Origin: CAYTTR01 sp964440805
GTDB taxonomy: Bacteria; Acidobacteriota; Aminicenantia; Aminicenantales; Aminicenantaceae
Reading direction: 5' to 3'
Length of the DNA: 64,000 nt
Assembly (NCBI GenBank): GCA_964440805.1
Contig: CAYTTR010000003.1
Coordinates: 55,485-119,484, forward strand
A program made the translations under genes and the position numbers. The notes beneath the pieces are model-generated. The model saw only the letters and a list, made by a program, of their open reading frames with translations, made no database searches and was not told where the DNA came from. Shown here piece after piece: positions 1-6,301 of this stretch (the first letter of the stretch is position 1; the number at the start of each line of letters is the position of its first letter).

Positions 1-1
1 C

Positions 2-73
2 CGCATTAACCGGGGACGCCTGCAATTGGCCCAGATTTTAAGGGGAACAAGGGAGGTTTGCCATGACTTGTAA
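2..73 (+). CDS. ECF-type RNA polymerase sigma factor, C-terminal end (partial)
   Basis: The window opens inside an open frame that ends with TAA at 71-73 and overlaps the next ATG by 11 nt. The visible tail, beginning RINRGRLQLAQILRG, resembles the end of sigma region 4 in ECF factors (pattern SRxxRxRxxLxxxL). It sits directly before a zinc-finger anti-sigma gene, the classic sigma/anti-sigma order. Only 23 residues are visible, so the family call rests mainly on context; the overlap suggests translational coupling. Confidence 0.5.
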   Translation, partial: RINRGRLQLAQILRGTREVCHDL

Positions 74-560
74 ACAAGTGCAGGAACTTCTCTCTTCTTA
101 TCTGGAAGAAGAGCTAATAACCCGGGACAAAAAGAAACTCGAGGCCCATCTCAAGCATTGCCCGGACTGCTCCGGGATTCTGGCCTTGATGGAGGAAACC
201 CAGTCAGCTCTCCGGAATTTTCCCGAACCAGAACCATCCGCCGAACTTCTTTCCCGGCTTTATTCCATACCGGAAAAGAAGAAAAGCACCCGGTCAATCC
301 GCAATATACTTCTTCATCCTTCATTTCAACCAGCGGCTGCAGCTGCAGTAATTCTTTTAACCGTGGTTTCATTCTTCGCCTTCAATCCTGAACGCCAGGA
401 GCTCGAAAAGGCTTTTCAACACAATCTTCACTTAGGATATAACAAAGCTGTCCAGCTTTTCACCCGGGCCGAAGCCACCTATGATTCTCTCAATGAATAT
501 AAAGACGAATTTTTACTTTCCCTGAAAAACATCAAGCTTTTCAGCGGAGAAGAAGAATAA
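63..560 (+). CDS. zinc-finger anti-sigma factor, single-pass membrane protein
   Basis: 165 aa. The N-terminus carries the zf-HC2 anti-sigma signature H29-x3-C33-x2-C36, preceded by C3, in a small helical domain that in this family binds and sequesters the cognate ECF sigma factor. An arginine/proline-rich linker leads to one hydrophobic segment at about residues 89-108, placing the C-terminal ~55 residues outside the cytoplasm. The start overlaps the sigma gene end and has a GGGAGG ribosome-binding site just upstream. The genes behind it encode membrane and exported proteins, so the sigma/anti-sigma pair probably senses an envelope signal. Zinc binding is inferred from the motif. Confidence 0.85.
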   Translation: MTCKQVQELLSSYLEEELITRDKKKLEAHLKHCPDCSGILALMEETQSALRNFPEPEPSAELLSRLYSIPEKKKSTRSIRNILLHPSFQPAAAAAVILLTVVSFFAFNPERQELEKAFQHNLHLGYNKAVQLFTRAEATYDSLNEYKDEFLLSLKNIKLFSGEEE

Positions 561-586
561 AAGATGAATTTCCATGGAGGAATAAA

Positions 587-1078
587 ATGGAAGAAAAAAC
601 AAACGAAAAGATAGTCATTCAAAAGCCACCCAAGTCCCCTGCCCTGGCTGGCATACTCGCTTTTTTCTTTCCCGGAACAGGAGCCCTATACAACCGGCAA
701 GTTCTCAAGGGAATCCTGTTTATAATTGTTTTTGCCGGTCTTGTTTCCATGCAGCACCACGGTGACGCTCAGCCTTTTATAGCTCTCATTCTGGCTGGAT
801 TTTACATTTTCCAGATAATAGATTCTGTTCAGACTTCAAAATCCGTCAACCACCGCTATCTCAAGGGAGAAAAAGAGATTGAAGAAGCATTTTCAGAGGA
901 ATTCACAGCCGGCTCCATATTCTGGGGTATTTTTTTGATCATCCTGGGAGGAGTGCTGCTTTTAGCGAATTTCGAGGTTATAAGCTATGGAGTGCTTTTT
1001 GATTTCTGGCCACTGGCAGTAATTGGTATTGGAGCTAAACTGATCTATGATTCTTCGAGAAAAAAGAACGGGAGTTGA
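587..1078 (+). CDS. small multi-pass membrane protein (TM2/LiaI-like, DUF5668-type)
   Basis: 163 aa. Three hydrophobic segments at about 19-78 form a TM2-like unit (PGTGALYNRQVLKG resembles the G-x-GxxYxGxxxxG pattern), then a charged linker, then two more segments at about 110-152 with WPLAVIGIG, typical of LiaI/LiaF-like transmembrane domains. A GGAGGAATAAA ribosome site precedes the ATG. It lies 26 nt after the anti-sigma gene and 10 nt before the next gene, so it is part of the same operon. No catalytic residues are visible. The likely role is in envelope-stress response, inferred from neighbours. Confidence 0.65.
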   Translation: MEEKTNEKIVIQKPPKSPALAGILAFFFPGTGALYNRQVLKGILFIIVFAGLVSMQHHGDAQPFIALILAGFYIFQIIDSVQTSKSVNHRYLKGEKEIEEAFSEEFTAGSIFWGIFLIILGGVLLLANFEVISYGVLFDFWPLAVIGIGAKLIYDSSRKKNGS

Positions 1079-1088
1079 GGAGGGAAAA

Positions 1089-1313
1089 ATGTCATCTACC
1101 AGAAAAAGAGATAATTTTGCCTGGGGATTAGTCCTGGTTATTCTGGGGCTAATTTTCCTGCTCCATAATATTGATATTAAATTATGGGGTTCAGTAGCCC
1201 GTCTCTGGCCTTTGATCCTCATCGTTTGGGGAGCCTGGAAGCTTTACTACGGCCTTCAGGAGAGAAAAGAGCAAAAGGATTCCCTGACAGAAAACAACAG
1301 CGAAGAACAATGA
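1089..1313 (+). CDS. two-TM LiaI/LiaF-like membrane protein
   Basis: 74 aa counted from the ATG at 1089, chosen because GAGGAGGG lies 5 nt upstream; a longer frame from 1047 starts inside the previous gene and has no ribosome site. Two hydrophobic segments (about 9-26 and 31-48) end in RLWPLILIVWG, the same WPL-IxxG signature as the C-terminal half of the previous protein, so the two may be duplicated modules. The C-terminus is short and acidic. The stop overlaps the next start (ATGA), indicating coupled translation with the DUF4097 gene. Confidence 0.6.
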   Translation: MSSTRKRDNFAWGLVLVILGLIFLLHNIDIKLWGSVARLWPLILIVWGAWKLYYGLQERKEQKDSLTENNSEEQ

Positions 1314-2665
1314 GAGCCCGAGAAGTAATTCTGCTAGCCTTGCTTCTTGCCGGGGGCATTCTGTTTACCCAAATTTATACCGGCAAACTGGATGTAAGCT
1401 GGGGATTTGACGAATTTCCCTTCTGGCACCTTAAAGAGTTCGAATTCGAGGAAAGAGAAATCATCTCACCTCCTCTACCTCCTGAATTGGAATTATTAAA
1501 CGCTCACGGCGAGGTGGAGATTGAAGGCACGGATGATGAACAAATCAATATCATCTTTCTTAAAAAGTTCCGGAGAAAAAATCAAGATGAGGCCGCGGCT
1601 GAGGCTGCCGGCCTCCGCCTATTCGCAAGCAAGAGCAAAGAACGCCTGAAGCTTTCCAGCAACAGGGATGAAGTAAGAAAAAAGAACCTGAAGACCTGCT
1701 TCAAAATCCAAGTCCCTTCATCAATGAAGATCAAAGTGGAAAACTCTTATGGCCTGGTCATGGTGCAAAATGTCCGCGATACAGAAATCAGCAACCCTTA
1801 CGGCAAAACAATAGTCTCAGACATTAATGGAACTCTGAACCTAACCAATAAATACAAGAATGTAGAAGTCACCGGAGTTTCTTCTTCATGTCAGATAGAA
1901 AGCCATTACTCAAAGGTTTACCTGAAGGATGTAGCGGGAGAAACAAACATCAGTCATTCCTATGGAACCTTGAACCTGGAAAATCTTTCTGCCGGATTGA
2001 CACTCCAAGGAAGACACAGTGTGGTGGAAGGTTTTAAACTTACCGGTCCAAACCAGATTGAAACAACTTATAAAAAAATCCGCCTTGTTGAAATAGGCCC
2101 GACAAAACTAATTACTCATAATTCCCCGGTTGAAGTTATTCAAGCCGATGGAGATATTTTTATCGAAAACAGCTACGACAGAGTAAGTCTAAAAAAAATA
2201 AGGGGAAATTTAACCGTCAAAGGAAAATACCTTCGGCTCTCCGGTGCTAATATCAGAGGAGATTTCCTGGATATATCATCATCATACAGGGAAATTGAGC
2301 TTTCCCGCTTCTCTGGACAAACAAAAATTCTTCTTTCTCATGGTGATCTCATTCTTGTTCCTGACTCATTAACTGCTCCCCTTGAAATCAATGGAGATTA
2401 TGTCAATATCAGCCTGACCTGGCCGGCCGGAGGAAGATATCCTTTGGAAATCCATAACAAAGGGGGAGAAACCAACTGGTTGCTAAAAGAAAAGGCTTCC
2501 TTTGAAACCTTAAATAACACAACTACCCTCAAAGCCTTCAGTCAGGAAAAAACCCAGCCCTCAATATCCATCTCCACCACCTACGGAACCGTTACTATAA
2601 GAGAAGGGGACGTTCCCCAAAGGGACACCCTTTCCCCTGAAGGAAATAGCTTATCGCTTTATTGA
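1310..2665 (+). CDS. DUF4097-type exported beta-repeat protein
   Basis: 451 aa from the ATG at 1310, which overlaps the previous stop as ATGA; a longer frame from 1184 has no support. A hydrophobic N-terminal segment (about 5-20) is a signal anchor. The rest consists of repeating short strands with NSYG, NPYG, SHYSK, SYGT and NSYD motifs, typical of the DUF4097/putative adhesin beta-solenoid family that often accompanies ECF sigma/anti-sigma genes. Function is unknown; a surface sensor or structural role is plausible. The last ~19 codons are derived from a REP-like tandem hairpin (2606-2638), so the native end may have been replaced by repeat sequence. Confidence 0.7.
   Translation: MRAREVILLALLLAGGILFTQIYTGKLDVSWGFDEFPFWHLKEFEFEEREIISPPLPPELELLNAHGEVEIEGTDDEQINIIFLKKFRRKNQDEAAAEAAGLRLFASKSKERLKLSSNRDEVRKKNLKTCFKIQVPSSMKIKVENSYGLVMVQNVRDTEISNPYGKTIVSDINGTLNLTNKYKNVEVTGVSSSCQIESHYSKVYLKDVAGETNISHSYGTLNLENLSAGLTLQGRHSVVEGFKLTGPNQIETTYKKIRLVEIGPTKLITHNSPVEVIQADGDIFIENSYDRVSLKKIRGNLTVKGKYLRLSGANIRGDFLDISSSYREIELSRFSGQTKILLSHGDLILVPDSLTAPLEINGDYVNISLTWPAGGRYPLEIHNKGGETNWLLKEKASFETLNNTTTLKAFSQEKTQPSISISTTYGTVTIREGDVPQRDTLSPEGNSLSLY
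2606..2638 (+). repeat. REP-like tandem hairpin, copy 1
   Basis: Two adjacent small hairpins: GGGGA-CGT-TCCCC (2606-2618) and AAAGGG-ACA-CCCTTT (2619-2633). The same pair recurs at 5341-5375 and inverted at 5726-5756. This copy lies inside the 3' end of the DUF4097 reading frame and is translated there. A degenerate 9-nt ladder follows (about 2652-2690). Confidence 0.7.
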
Positions 2666-2684
2666 GTTTCTTTGGTTGATTTAG

Positions 2685-2825
2685 TTCATTACATTTAGGG
2701 CAATCATTTACGAGGAGCAGAGTGAAAGTTCTAAGTGGTCCCAACATACTACAAAGCACTTTGTTAAACACCTTGAGAGCCTCGGTTTTAAAGTAAATCT
2801 AGAACCGATTTCTCTAGCTGCATGA
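2685..2825 (+). pseudogene. possible 3' remnant of an unidentified ORF
   Basis: An open stretch without a start codon, beginning after a TAG at 2682-2684 and ending with TGA at 2823. It encodes a protein-like tail including EEQSESSKWSQHTTKHF and HLESLGFKVNLEPI. The composition looks coding rather than random, but the family is not recognised. It follows the REP-like unit, so it may be the end of a gene disrupted by repeats. Confidence 0.2.
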
Positions 2826-2892
2826 GTTTCATGTTCTTATTTTCAAGCTAATGGTATGATAAAGTCTCAATTATTTCGGTCAATATTGAAAA

Positions 2893-3119
2893 TTTTCCAC
2901 CATTTCAATCTTATTTTTTAAAACGTGATAAAATTAACCTTTCCCTAAAGGTCAACGTATTTTGTTTATTATCAACAGATTTCTTTATTTCCTTTATTAT
3001 CAATTAGTTACAAAAAAGACCGAATCTTGTGCAATCTGCCATATCTCTCAGATTTTACTTAAAGTTAGGGTCCAAAAACTTGGATTTATCCACAAGTTTT
3101 CCACATTTTTTGTGAATAA
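2893..3119. other. cluster of DnaA-box-like 9-mers in an AT-rich convergent gap
   Basis: Within 35 nt there are three sites matching the DnaA consensus TTWTNCACA: TTATCCACA (3086-3094), TTTTCCACA (3097-3105) and, inverted, TGTGAATAA (3111-3119). Near-matches are TTTTCCACC (2893) and TTATCAACA (2969). The surrounding 2666-3257 gap is AT-rich and holds no convincing gene. It could be a replication origin, a DnaA-titrating locus or chance in AT-rich DNA. No dnaA, dnaN or gidA lies nearby, and the flanking genes converge, which is unusual for an origin. Confidence 0.4.
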
Positions 3120-3257
3120 CTCTGAACATCACTTTTCTTCTCTTTTTCAGGTTCTCCCCTCTGATAAAAGCTTCCCTTTCCCGTCTATATATTTACTCTT
3201 TTGCCTGCATTTTCACAAAAAAAATATCTGTAGACAAAATGTTTCTTTCTGTTCCTC

Positions 3258-4220
3258 TCATAAACCTTTTAAAAAGTCAAAAAAAGTATACCCTTTGATA
3301 GGGTCAGGAATAAAAGAAAGCAAAAAAACAAAAAAAGTTACTATTCCCAAAATTTTTCTTCCTTTGGAAAGAGGAGTTTCCTCATCCACAATCCGGGGAT
3401 GCCGAAGGCCAAGAAAGACAATTATTATGGCCCAGAGAAGCCAGCCAATCCAGAAGAAAAGACCCATAAAAACAAACAACAGAATAAAAACTGGAACTAA
3501 CTTCCTGGAACGGTTGCCAATAAGGGCATAAATTATATGTCCTCCGTCAAGCTGTCCAACTGGAAAGAGATTAAAAGCGGTCACCAAAATACCGACCCAT
3601 CCAGCAAAAGCCACCGGGTGAAGAATAATATCATAACCCTCAGGAACTCCTTTGAACATAAAAACCGATATTGCTTTAAGGAGGAGCGGCTCTCCAAAAA
3701 TTAGACTTCCTTCCGCAGGGACAGAAGAAACAGTCTTGGATAAAGACAGCCCAATAATAAGAGCCGGAACTGAGAGAATAAAGCTCACGAGAGGCCCAGC
3801 CACTCCAATATCAAACAACTGCTGTTTCCGGCTAATAGGGGATTTTATTTTAATAAATGCTCCCAGAGTTCCAATAAGTGTCGGCGCAGGGATAAAGTAT
3901 GGAAGAGTAGCCCGCAGGCCATAATACCGGCAGGTCAGGAAATGACCCAATTCATGTCCCGTTAAAATACCAAGCAGAACTACAACATAAATAAAACTAA
4001 GTGAAAGAACTTCCGGCCGGGTAAAAATTTCTAATTCTATTTGAAGATCCTGATTATTCTGCTGGATTAGATCAGCATAGAGAAAACTAATACTCCAGGT
4101 CAGACCCACCACGAAAGTTGATCCTGTTGTTAAGATGAAAAGGGCAACATTCGGCCACACCTTTGATTTAGGAGGAGGTTCAGGTTGATAGCTGAATGAT
4201 TTAAAAGAAATTTCGGTCAT
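3258..4220 (-). CDS. site-2 protease family (M50) membrane metalloprotease
   Basis: 320 aa from the ATG at 4220. A GTG at 4253 would extend it by 11 residues but lies inside the terminator hairpin of the upstream ferredoxin gene, so it is disfavoured. The zinc motif HELGH is at about residues 89-93 inside a transmembrane segment, and the third-ligand motif QLDGGH is at about 230-238; six or so hydrophobic segments surround them. The family cleaves transmembrane substrates. There is no PDZ domain, unlike RseP at 26102. The nearby ECF/anti-sigma pair on the other strand makes anti-sigma cleavage conceivable but unproven. Confidence 0.85.
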   Translation of the reverse strand: MTEISFKSFSYQPEPPPKSKVWPNVALFILTTGSTFVVGLTWSISFLYADLIQQNNQDLQIELEIFTRPEVLSLSFIYVVVLLGILTGHELGHFLTCRYYGLRATLPYFIPAPTLIGTLGAFIKIKSPISRKQQLFDIGVAGPLVSFILSVPALIIGLSLSKTVSSVPAEGSLIFGEPLLLKAISVFMFKGVPEGYDIILHPVAFAGWVGILVTAFNLFPVGQLDGGHIIYALIGNRSRKLVPVFILLFVFMGLFFWIGWLLWAIIIVFLGLRHPRIVDEETPLSKGRKILGIVTFFVFLLSFIPDPIKGYTFFDFLKGL

Positions 4221-4229
4221 TACAGGAGA

Positions 4230-4264
4230 AAAAATAGGAGTGACCCCGGTCACTTCTATTTTTA
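4230..4264 (-). terminator. intrinsic terminator after the ferredoxin gene
   Basis: A long near-perfect hairpin centred on GTGACC-GG-GGTCAC, with A/T-rich lower stem. On the minus strand it ends in a T-run, and on the plus strand it has the mirrored run. It lies between the ferredoxin stop (4289) and the M50 protease start (4220), insulating the protease gene from ferredoxin transcription. Confidence 0.75.
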
Positions 4265-4288
4265 CTGAGATCTAGATAACGCTACTTT

Positions 4289-4534
4289 CTAACCAGTCAG
4301 TTTTTTGAATTTTTCTTCCAGCTCTTCCCTACTCTCCTTGTGATCAGGATCAGGGACACAGCAATCCACAGGACATACGGCAGCACACTGAGATTCATCG
4401 TAATGTCCCACACATTCGGTACATTTGTCCGGATCAATGATATAAATCTCATCCCCGGCAGTAATTGCTTGATTGGGACACTCAGGTTCGCAAGCGCCGC
4501 AATTAATGCATTCTTCAGTAATCATATAAGCCAT
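4289..4534 (-). CDS. 2[4Fe-4S] ferredoxin (YfhL-like)
   Basis: 81 aa. Two cluster motifs are visible: CINCGACEPECP (Cys 9, 12, 15, 19) and, after a spacer, CTECVGHYDESQCAAVCPVDC, with the longer insertion between cysteines typical of the YfhL/Alvin-type ferredoxins. Such proteins carry electrons at low potential in the cytoplasm. The N-terminus matches the family (MAYxITxxCI). It has its own promoter, an AGGAGG ribosome site 5 nt before the ATG and a terminator, so it is probably monocistronic. Confidence 0.95.
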   Translation of the reverse strand: MAYMITEECINCGACEPECPNQAITAGDEIYIIDPDKCTECVGHYDESQCAAVCPVDCCVPDPDHKESREELEEKFKKLTG

Positions 4535-4563
4535 TAGACTCCTCCTGGAAGAGATTAATTTTT

Positions 4564-4591
4564 ATTATATCTTTTTGCATTTGTTTTACAA
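4564..4591 (-). promoter_or_regulatory. sigma-70-type promoter of the ferredoxin gene
   Basis: On the minus strand: TTGTAA (4586-4591), 16-nt spacer, perfect TATAAT (4564-4569). A leader of about 22 nt with an AGGAGG site follows, a conventional arrangement unlike the near-leaderless promoters elsewhere in this window. Confidence 0.6.
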
Positions 4592-4601
4592 GAAATAAGA
4601 T

Positions 4602-5258
4602 TTAATTACCTCCTTCTATCCTGGAAACAATCATTCTCGCTTCGTAACCATAATATGATTGGGGAAATTCCTCCTGAATTTTTTTGAAGACATTTAAGGC
4701 TTCATCTATATTACCTTTTTTTTCAAGCACCTTGGCTTTATTAAAAAGAATAATATCCAGGGGAAATTTCTTAATCTCCATCTCTTCAAGTTTCTGATAA
4801 ATTTGGAGGGCTTGCTCGTAATCCTTCTGGACACATAGGATCTGGGCCTTGAGGTCATGGATTTTTACATAGAGCTCATCTTTTCTACTTCTATCGGTCT
4901 TTTCTAAATACGCCAGAGCTTTCTCAACATCTCCTTTTTCATACCAATAAGCAGCCAATTCCAAATAAGCCAGGCGGGAAAACTTCCCTTTGCCAGCTAA
5001 TTCCTCAAGAGCATTGAGTTTTCCTGGATCCTCATTAAGCATTTCTCTGGTTTCTAATATTTCTGTCAATAACCGGCTCTCTTTTTTGAGATCATGAGCT
5101 TTTATCAGACGGACTCCTATAAATATAACAACTAAAATAACAATTCCTGAAATCACAATCAGAATTTCACGTCTTTTATTAAACATAAAAGAATAAATTT
5201 CATTCATTAAACGGGCAAATTCATTTTCTTTGAGCTGATGTCTTTCTTTTCGCTTCAT
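4602..5258 (-). CDS. membrane-anchored tetratricopeptide-repeat protein (YfgM-like)
   Basis: 218 aa. A charged cytoplasmic N-terminus (about 1-31) is followed by one transmembrane segment (about 32-51) and a helical domain of TPR-like repeats, for example ALAYLEKTDR, AYWYEKGDVEKA, DYEQALQIYQK and NIDEALNVFKKIQEEFP. This architecture matches the YfgM/TPR_21 group, a periplasmic-facing partner of the Sec translocon and chaperones. An AAGGAG site sits upstream of the ATG. It is separated by ~70 nt from the ferredoxin and reads in the same direction. The specific partner cannot be told. Confidence 0.7.
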   Translation of the reverse strand: MKRKERHQLKENEFARLMNEIYSFMFNKRREILIVISGIVILVVIFIGVRLIKAHDLKKESRLLTEILETREMLNEDPGKLNALEELAGKGKFSRLAYLELAAYWYEKGDVEKALAYLEKTDRSRKDELYVKIHDLKAQILCVQKDYEQALQIYQKLEEMEIKKFPLDIILFNKAKVLEKKGNIDEALNVFKKIQEEFPQSYYGYEARMIVSRIEGGN

Positions 5259-5307
5259 TTAAATCTCCTTGACATTTTTCTATACCATACATCGAAAAAA
5301 AAAGAAA

Positions 5308-5334
5308 GTTGACTTCATTTTTATTTAAGTCAAC
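5308..5334 (-). terminator. possible weak intrinsic terminator
   Basis: GTTGACTT and AAGTCAAC form 8-bp arms around an 11-nt AT loop; on the minus strand the hairpin is followed by a T-rich tract. It would stop transcription coming from the tRNA-Arg/recD2 side before the TPR gene. The stem is AT-rich, so an operator is an alternative. Confidence 0.4.
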
Positions 5335-5340
5335 AGGAGA

Positions 5341-5375
5341 AGGGACGTTCCCCAAAAGGACACCCTTTTCCCTGG
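5341..5375 (+). repeat. REP-like tandem hairpin, copy 2
   Basis: Same two-hairpin unit as at 2606: GGGA-CGT-TCCC followed by AAAAGG-ACAC-CCTTTT. It lies 30 nt upstream of a 280-bp mobile element and is mirrored by the inverted copy at 5726-5756, so the two REP-like units flank the element. Confidence 0.7.
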
Positions 5376-5404
5376 ACAAATAAACTCTTATTCTTTTCTA
5401 TTAG

Positions 5405-5684
5405 CCTGGATTATTCACGAGTCGAGGTTGCCGTAGGGGTTAGGCTGGGTCGGGGCGAGGCATAAGACACACAGCTTTGATCTCTCCACCGCAAGTACCC
5501 TGTAATAAAACAGATGCGGCAAGATCGACTCTCGCCCAGAGGGTAAAAAAGGCCGATTTTAGATAAGCTTTAATGGCAGAATTTAATAAACTTACTTTTT
5601 TTATGTAGCCTGAGAGAAAATCTTTTAAGTCATACATAGTATTTGTAATAATTTAAGTACTGGACTTTCTATGAATAGTTCAGG
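5405..5684. mobile_element. MITE-like element, copy A (280 bp)
   Basis: Ends CCTGGATTATTCA and TGAATAGTTCAGG are imperfect terminal inverted repeats, flanked by a perfect 4-bp duplication TTAG (5401-5404 and 5685-5688). The interior matches copies at 45909-46170 and 48104-48381, including the shared stretches GAGGTTGCCGTAG and GGGTAAAAAAGGCCG. No transposase-length ORF is present, so it is a non-autonomous element. It interrupts the stretch between the TPR gene and tRNA-Arg. Confidence 0.85.
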
Positions 5685-5725
5685 TTAGTAGCATTAAAAT
5701 AAAATTGAAAAATTATTATCACCTC

Positions 5726-5756
5726 TGGAAAGGGTATCCCTTTGGGGAATGCTCCC
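5726..5756 (-). repeat. REP-like tandem hairpin, copy 3 (inverted)
   Basis: Read on the minus strand it is GGGAGC-ATTCCCC then AAAGGG-ATA-CCCTTT, the inverted version of the 2606 and 5341 units. The stem AAAGGG/CCCTTT is kept while the loop changes from ACA to ATA, a pattern expected if the fold matters. It ends 10 nt before the tRNA-Arg 3' end. Confidence 0.65.
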
Positions 5757-5765
5757 TTAAATTGG

Positions 5766-5843
5766 TGGTGCGCCTGGCAGGACTCGAACCTGCGACTCAG
5801 GGATTAGGAATCCCTTGCTCTATCCGTACTGAGCTACAGGCGC
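5766..5843 (-). tRNA. tRNA-Arg (anticodon CCT)
   Basis: On the minus strand the acceptor GCGCCTG pairs with CAGGCGC, the D arm is GCTC...GAGC, the anticodon arm AGGGA-TTCCTAA-TCCCT gives anticodon CCT, and the T arm GCAGG-TTCGAGT-CCTGC is perfect. The discriminator is A and the CCA end is encoded. It reads the rare AGG codon. A weak promoter (TTGCAA, 18 nt, TAAACT) lies at 5859-5888. Confidence 0.95.
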
Positions 5844-5908
5844 TTATTAGGAAAAAATAGTTTATCAGAGATTGTTGGAAATTTGCAATAAACCACCTAT
5901 CCCAGTGG

Positions 5909-6280
5909 TCATTTCCTGCTCATAAGCTTTTTAAGCCAGGATAAAATGAAATGTGAATTGGTACTTCTTTCAATGTCTTCCCGTGAAAGATCCTTAATTT
6001 TTTGAAAAAATTCTTTGTTTTTCTGGTTGCGTAAACTGACTGTTCCGGCAATTTTTTCAGCTAATTCCGGATTCCGATTGAGGACATTGGCAAAAGTTAG
6101 AGCATCGATTTTCAAGAGTACGCTTTCTTCCATAGTTTTTACAGTTGCAGTCCTGGGCATTCCGGAAAAAAGAGACATCTCACCAAAAAGTCCTCCTGGC
6201 CCAATAGTAAACTCTGATACATAATTCTTTCCAGCTTCCAAATAATGAATTTCGCCCTTAATAAAGCTGATTTTTTTCAT
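5909..6280 (-). pseudogene. truncated cyclic-nucleotide-binding domain (fragment)
   Basis: 123 aa from the ATG at 6280. It begins inside a cNMP-binding fold: the first strands are missing, but the phosphate-binding-cassette signature GGLFGEMSLFSGMPRTATV at about 29-47 is intact, followed by the C-terminal helices and a basic tail. The ending resembles the C-terminus of mechanosensitive channels of the MscS type that carry a cNMP domain, but no channel portion is present. It starts 21 nt after the recD2 stop in the same frame and has no clear ribosome site. It is most likely a 5'-truncated remnant; a functional mini-domain is possible. Confidence 0.55.
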
Positions 6281-6301
6281 CAATGAAATTTTATTCCGGC
6301 T

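Noticed and set aside
2962..3531. 189-aa plus-strand open frame
   Set aside because: It runs antisense through the M50 protease gene and the DnaA-box region, with low-complexity Lys/Phe composition.
4221..4253. GTG start extending the M50 protease by 11 residues
   Set aside because: The extension is encoded by one arm of the ferredoxin terminator hairpin.
5440..5637. 65-aa minus-strand open frame
   Set aside because: It lies wholly within MITE copy A; the other copies break or shift the frame and it has no ribosome site.
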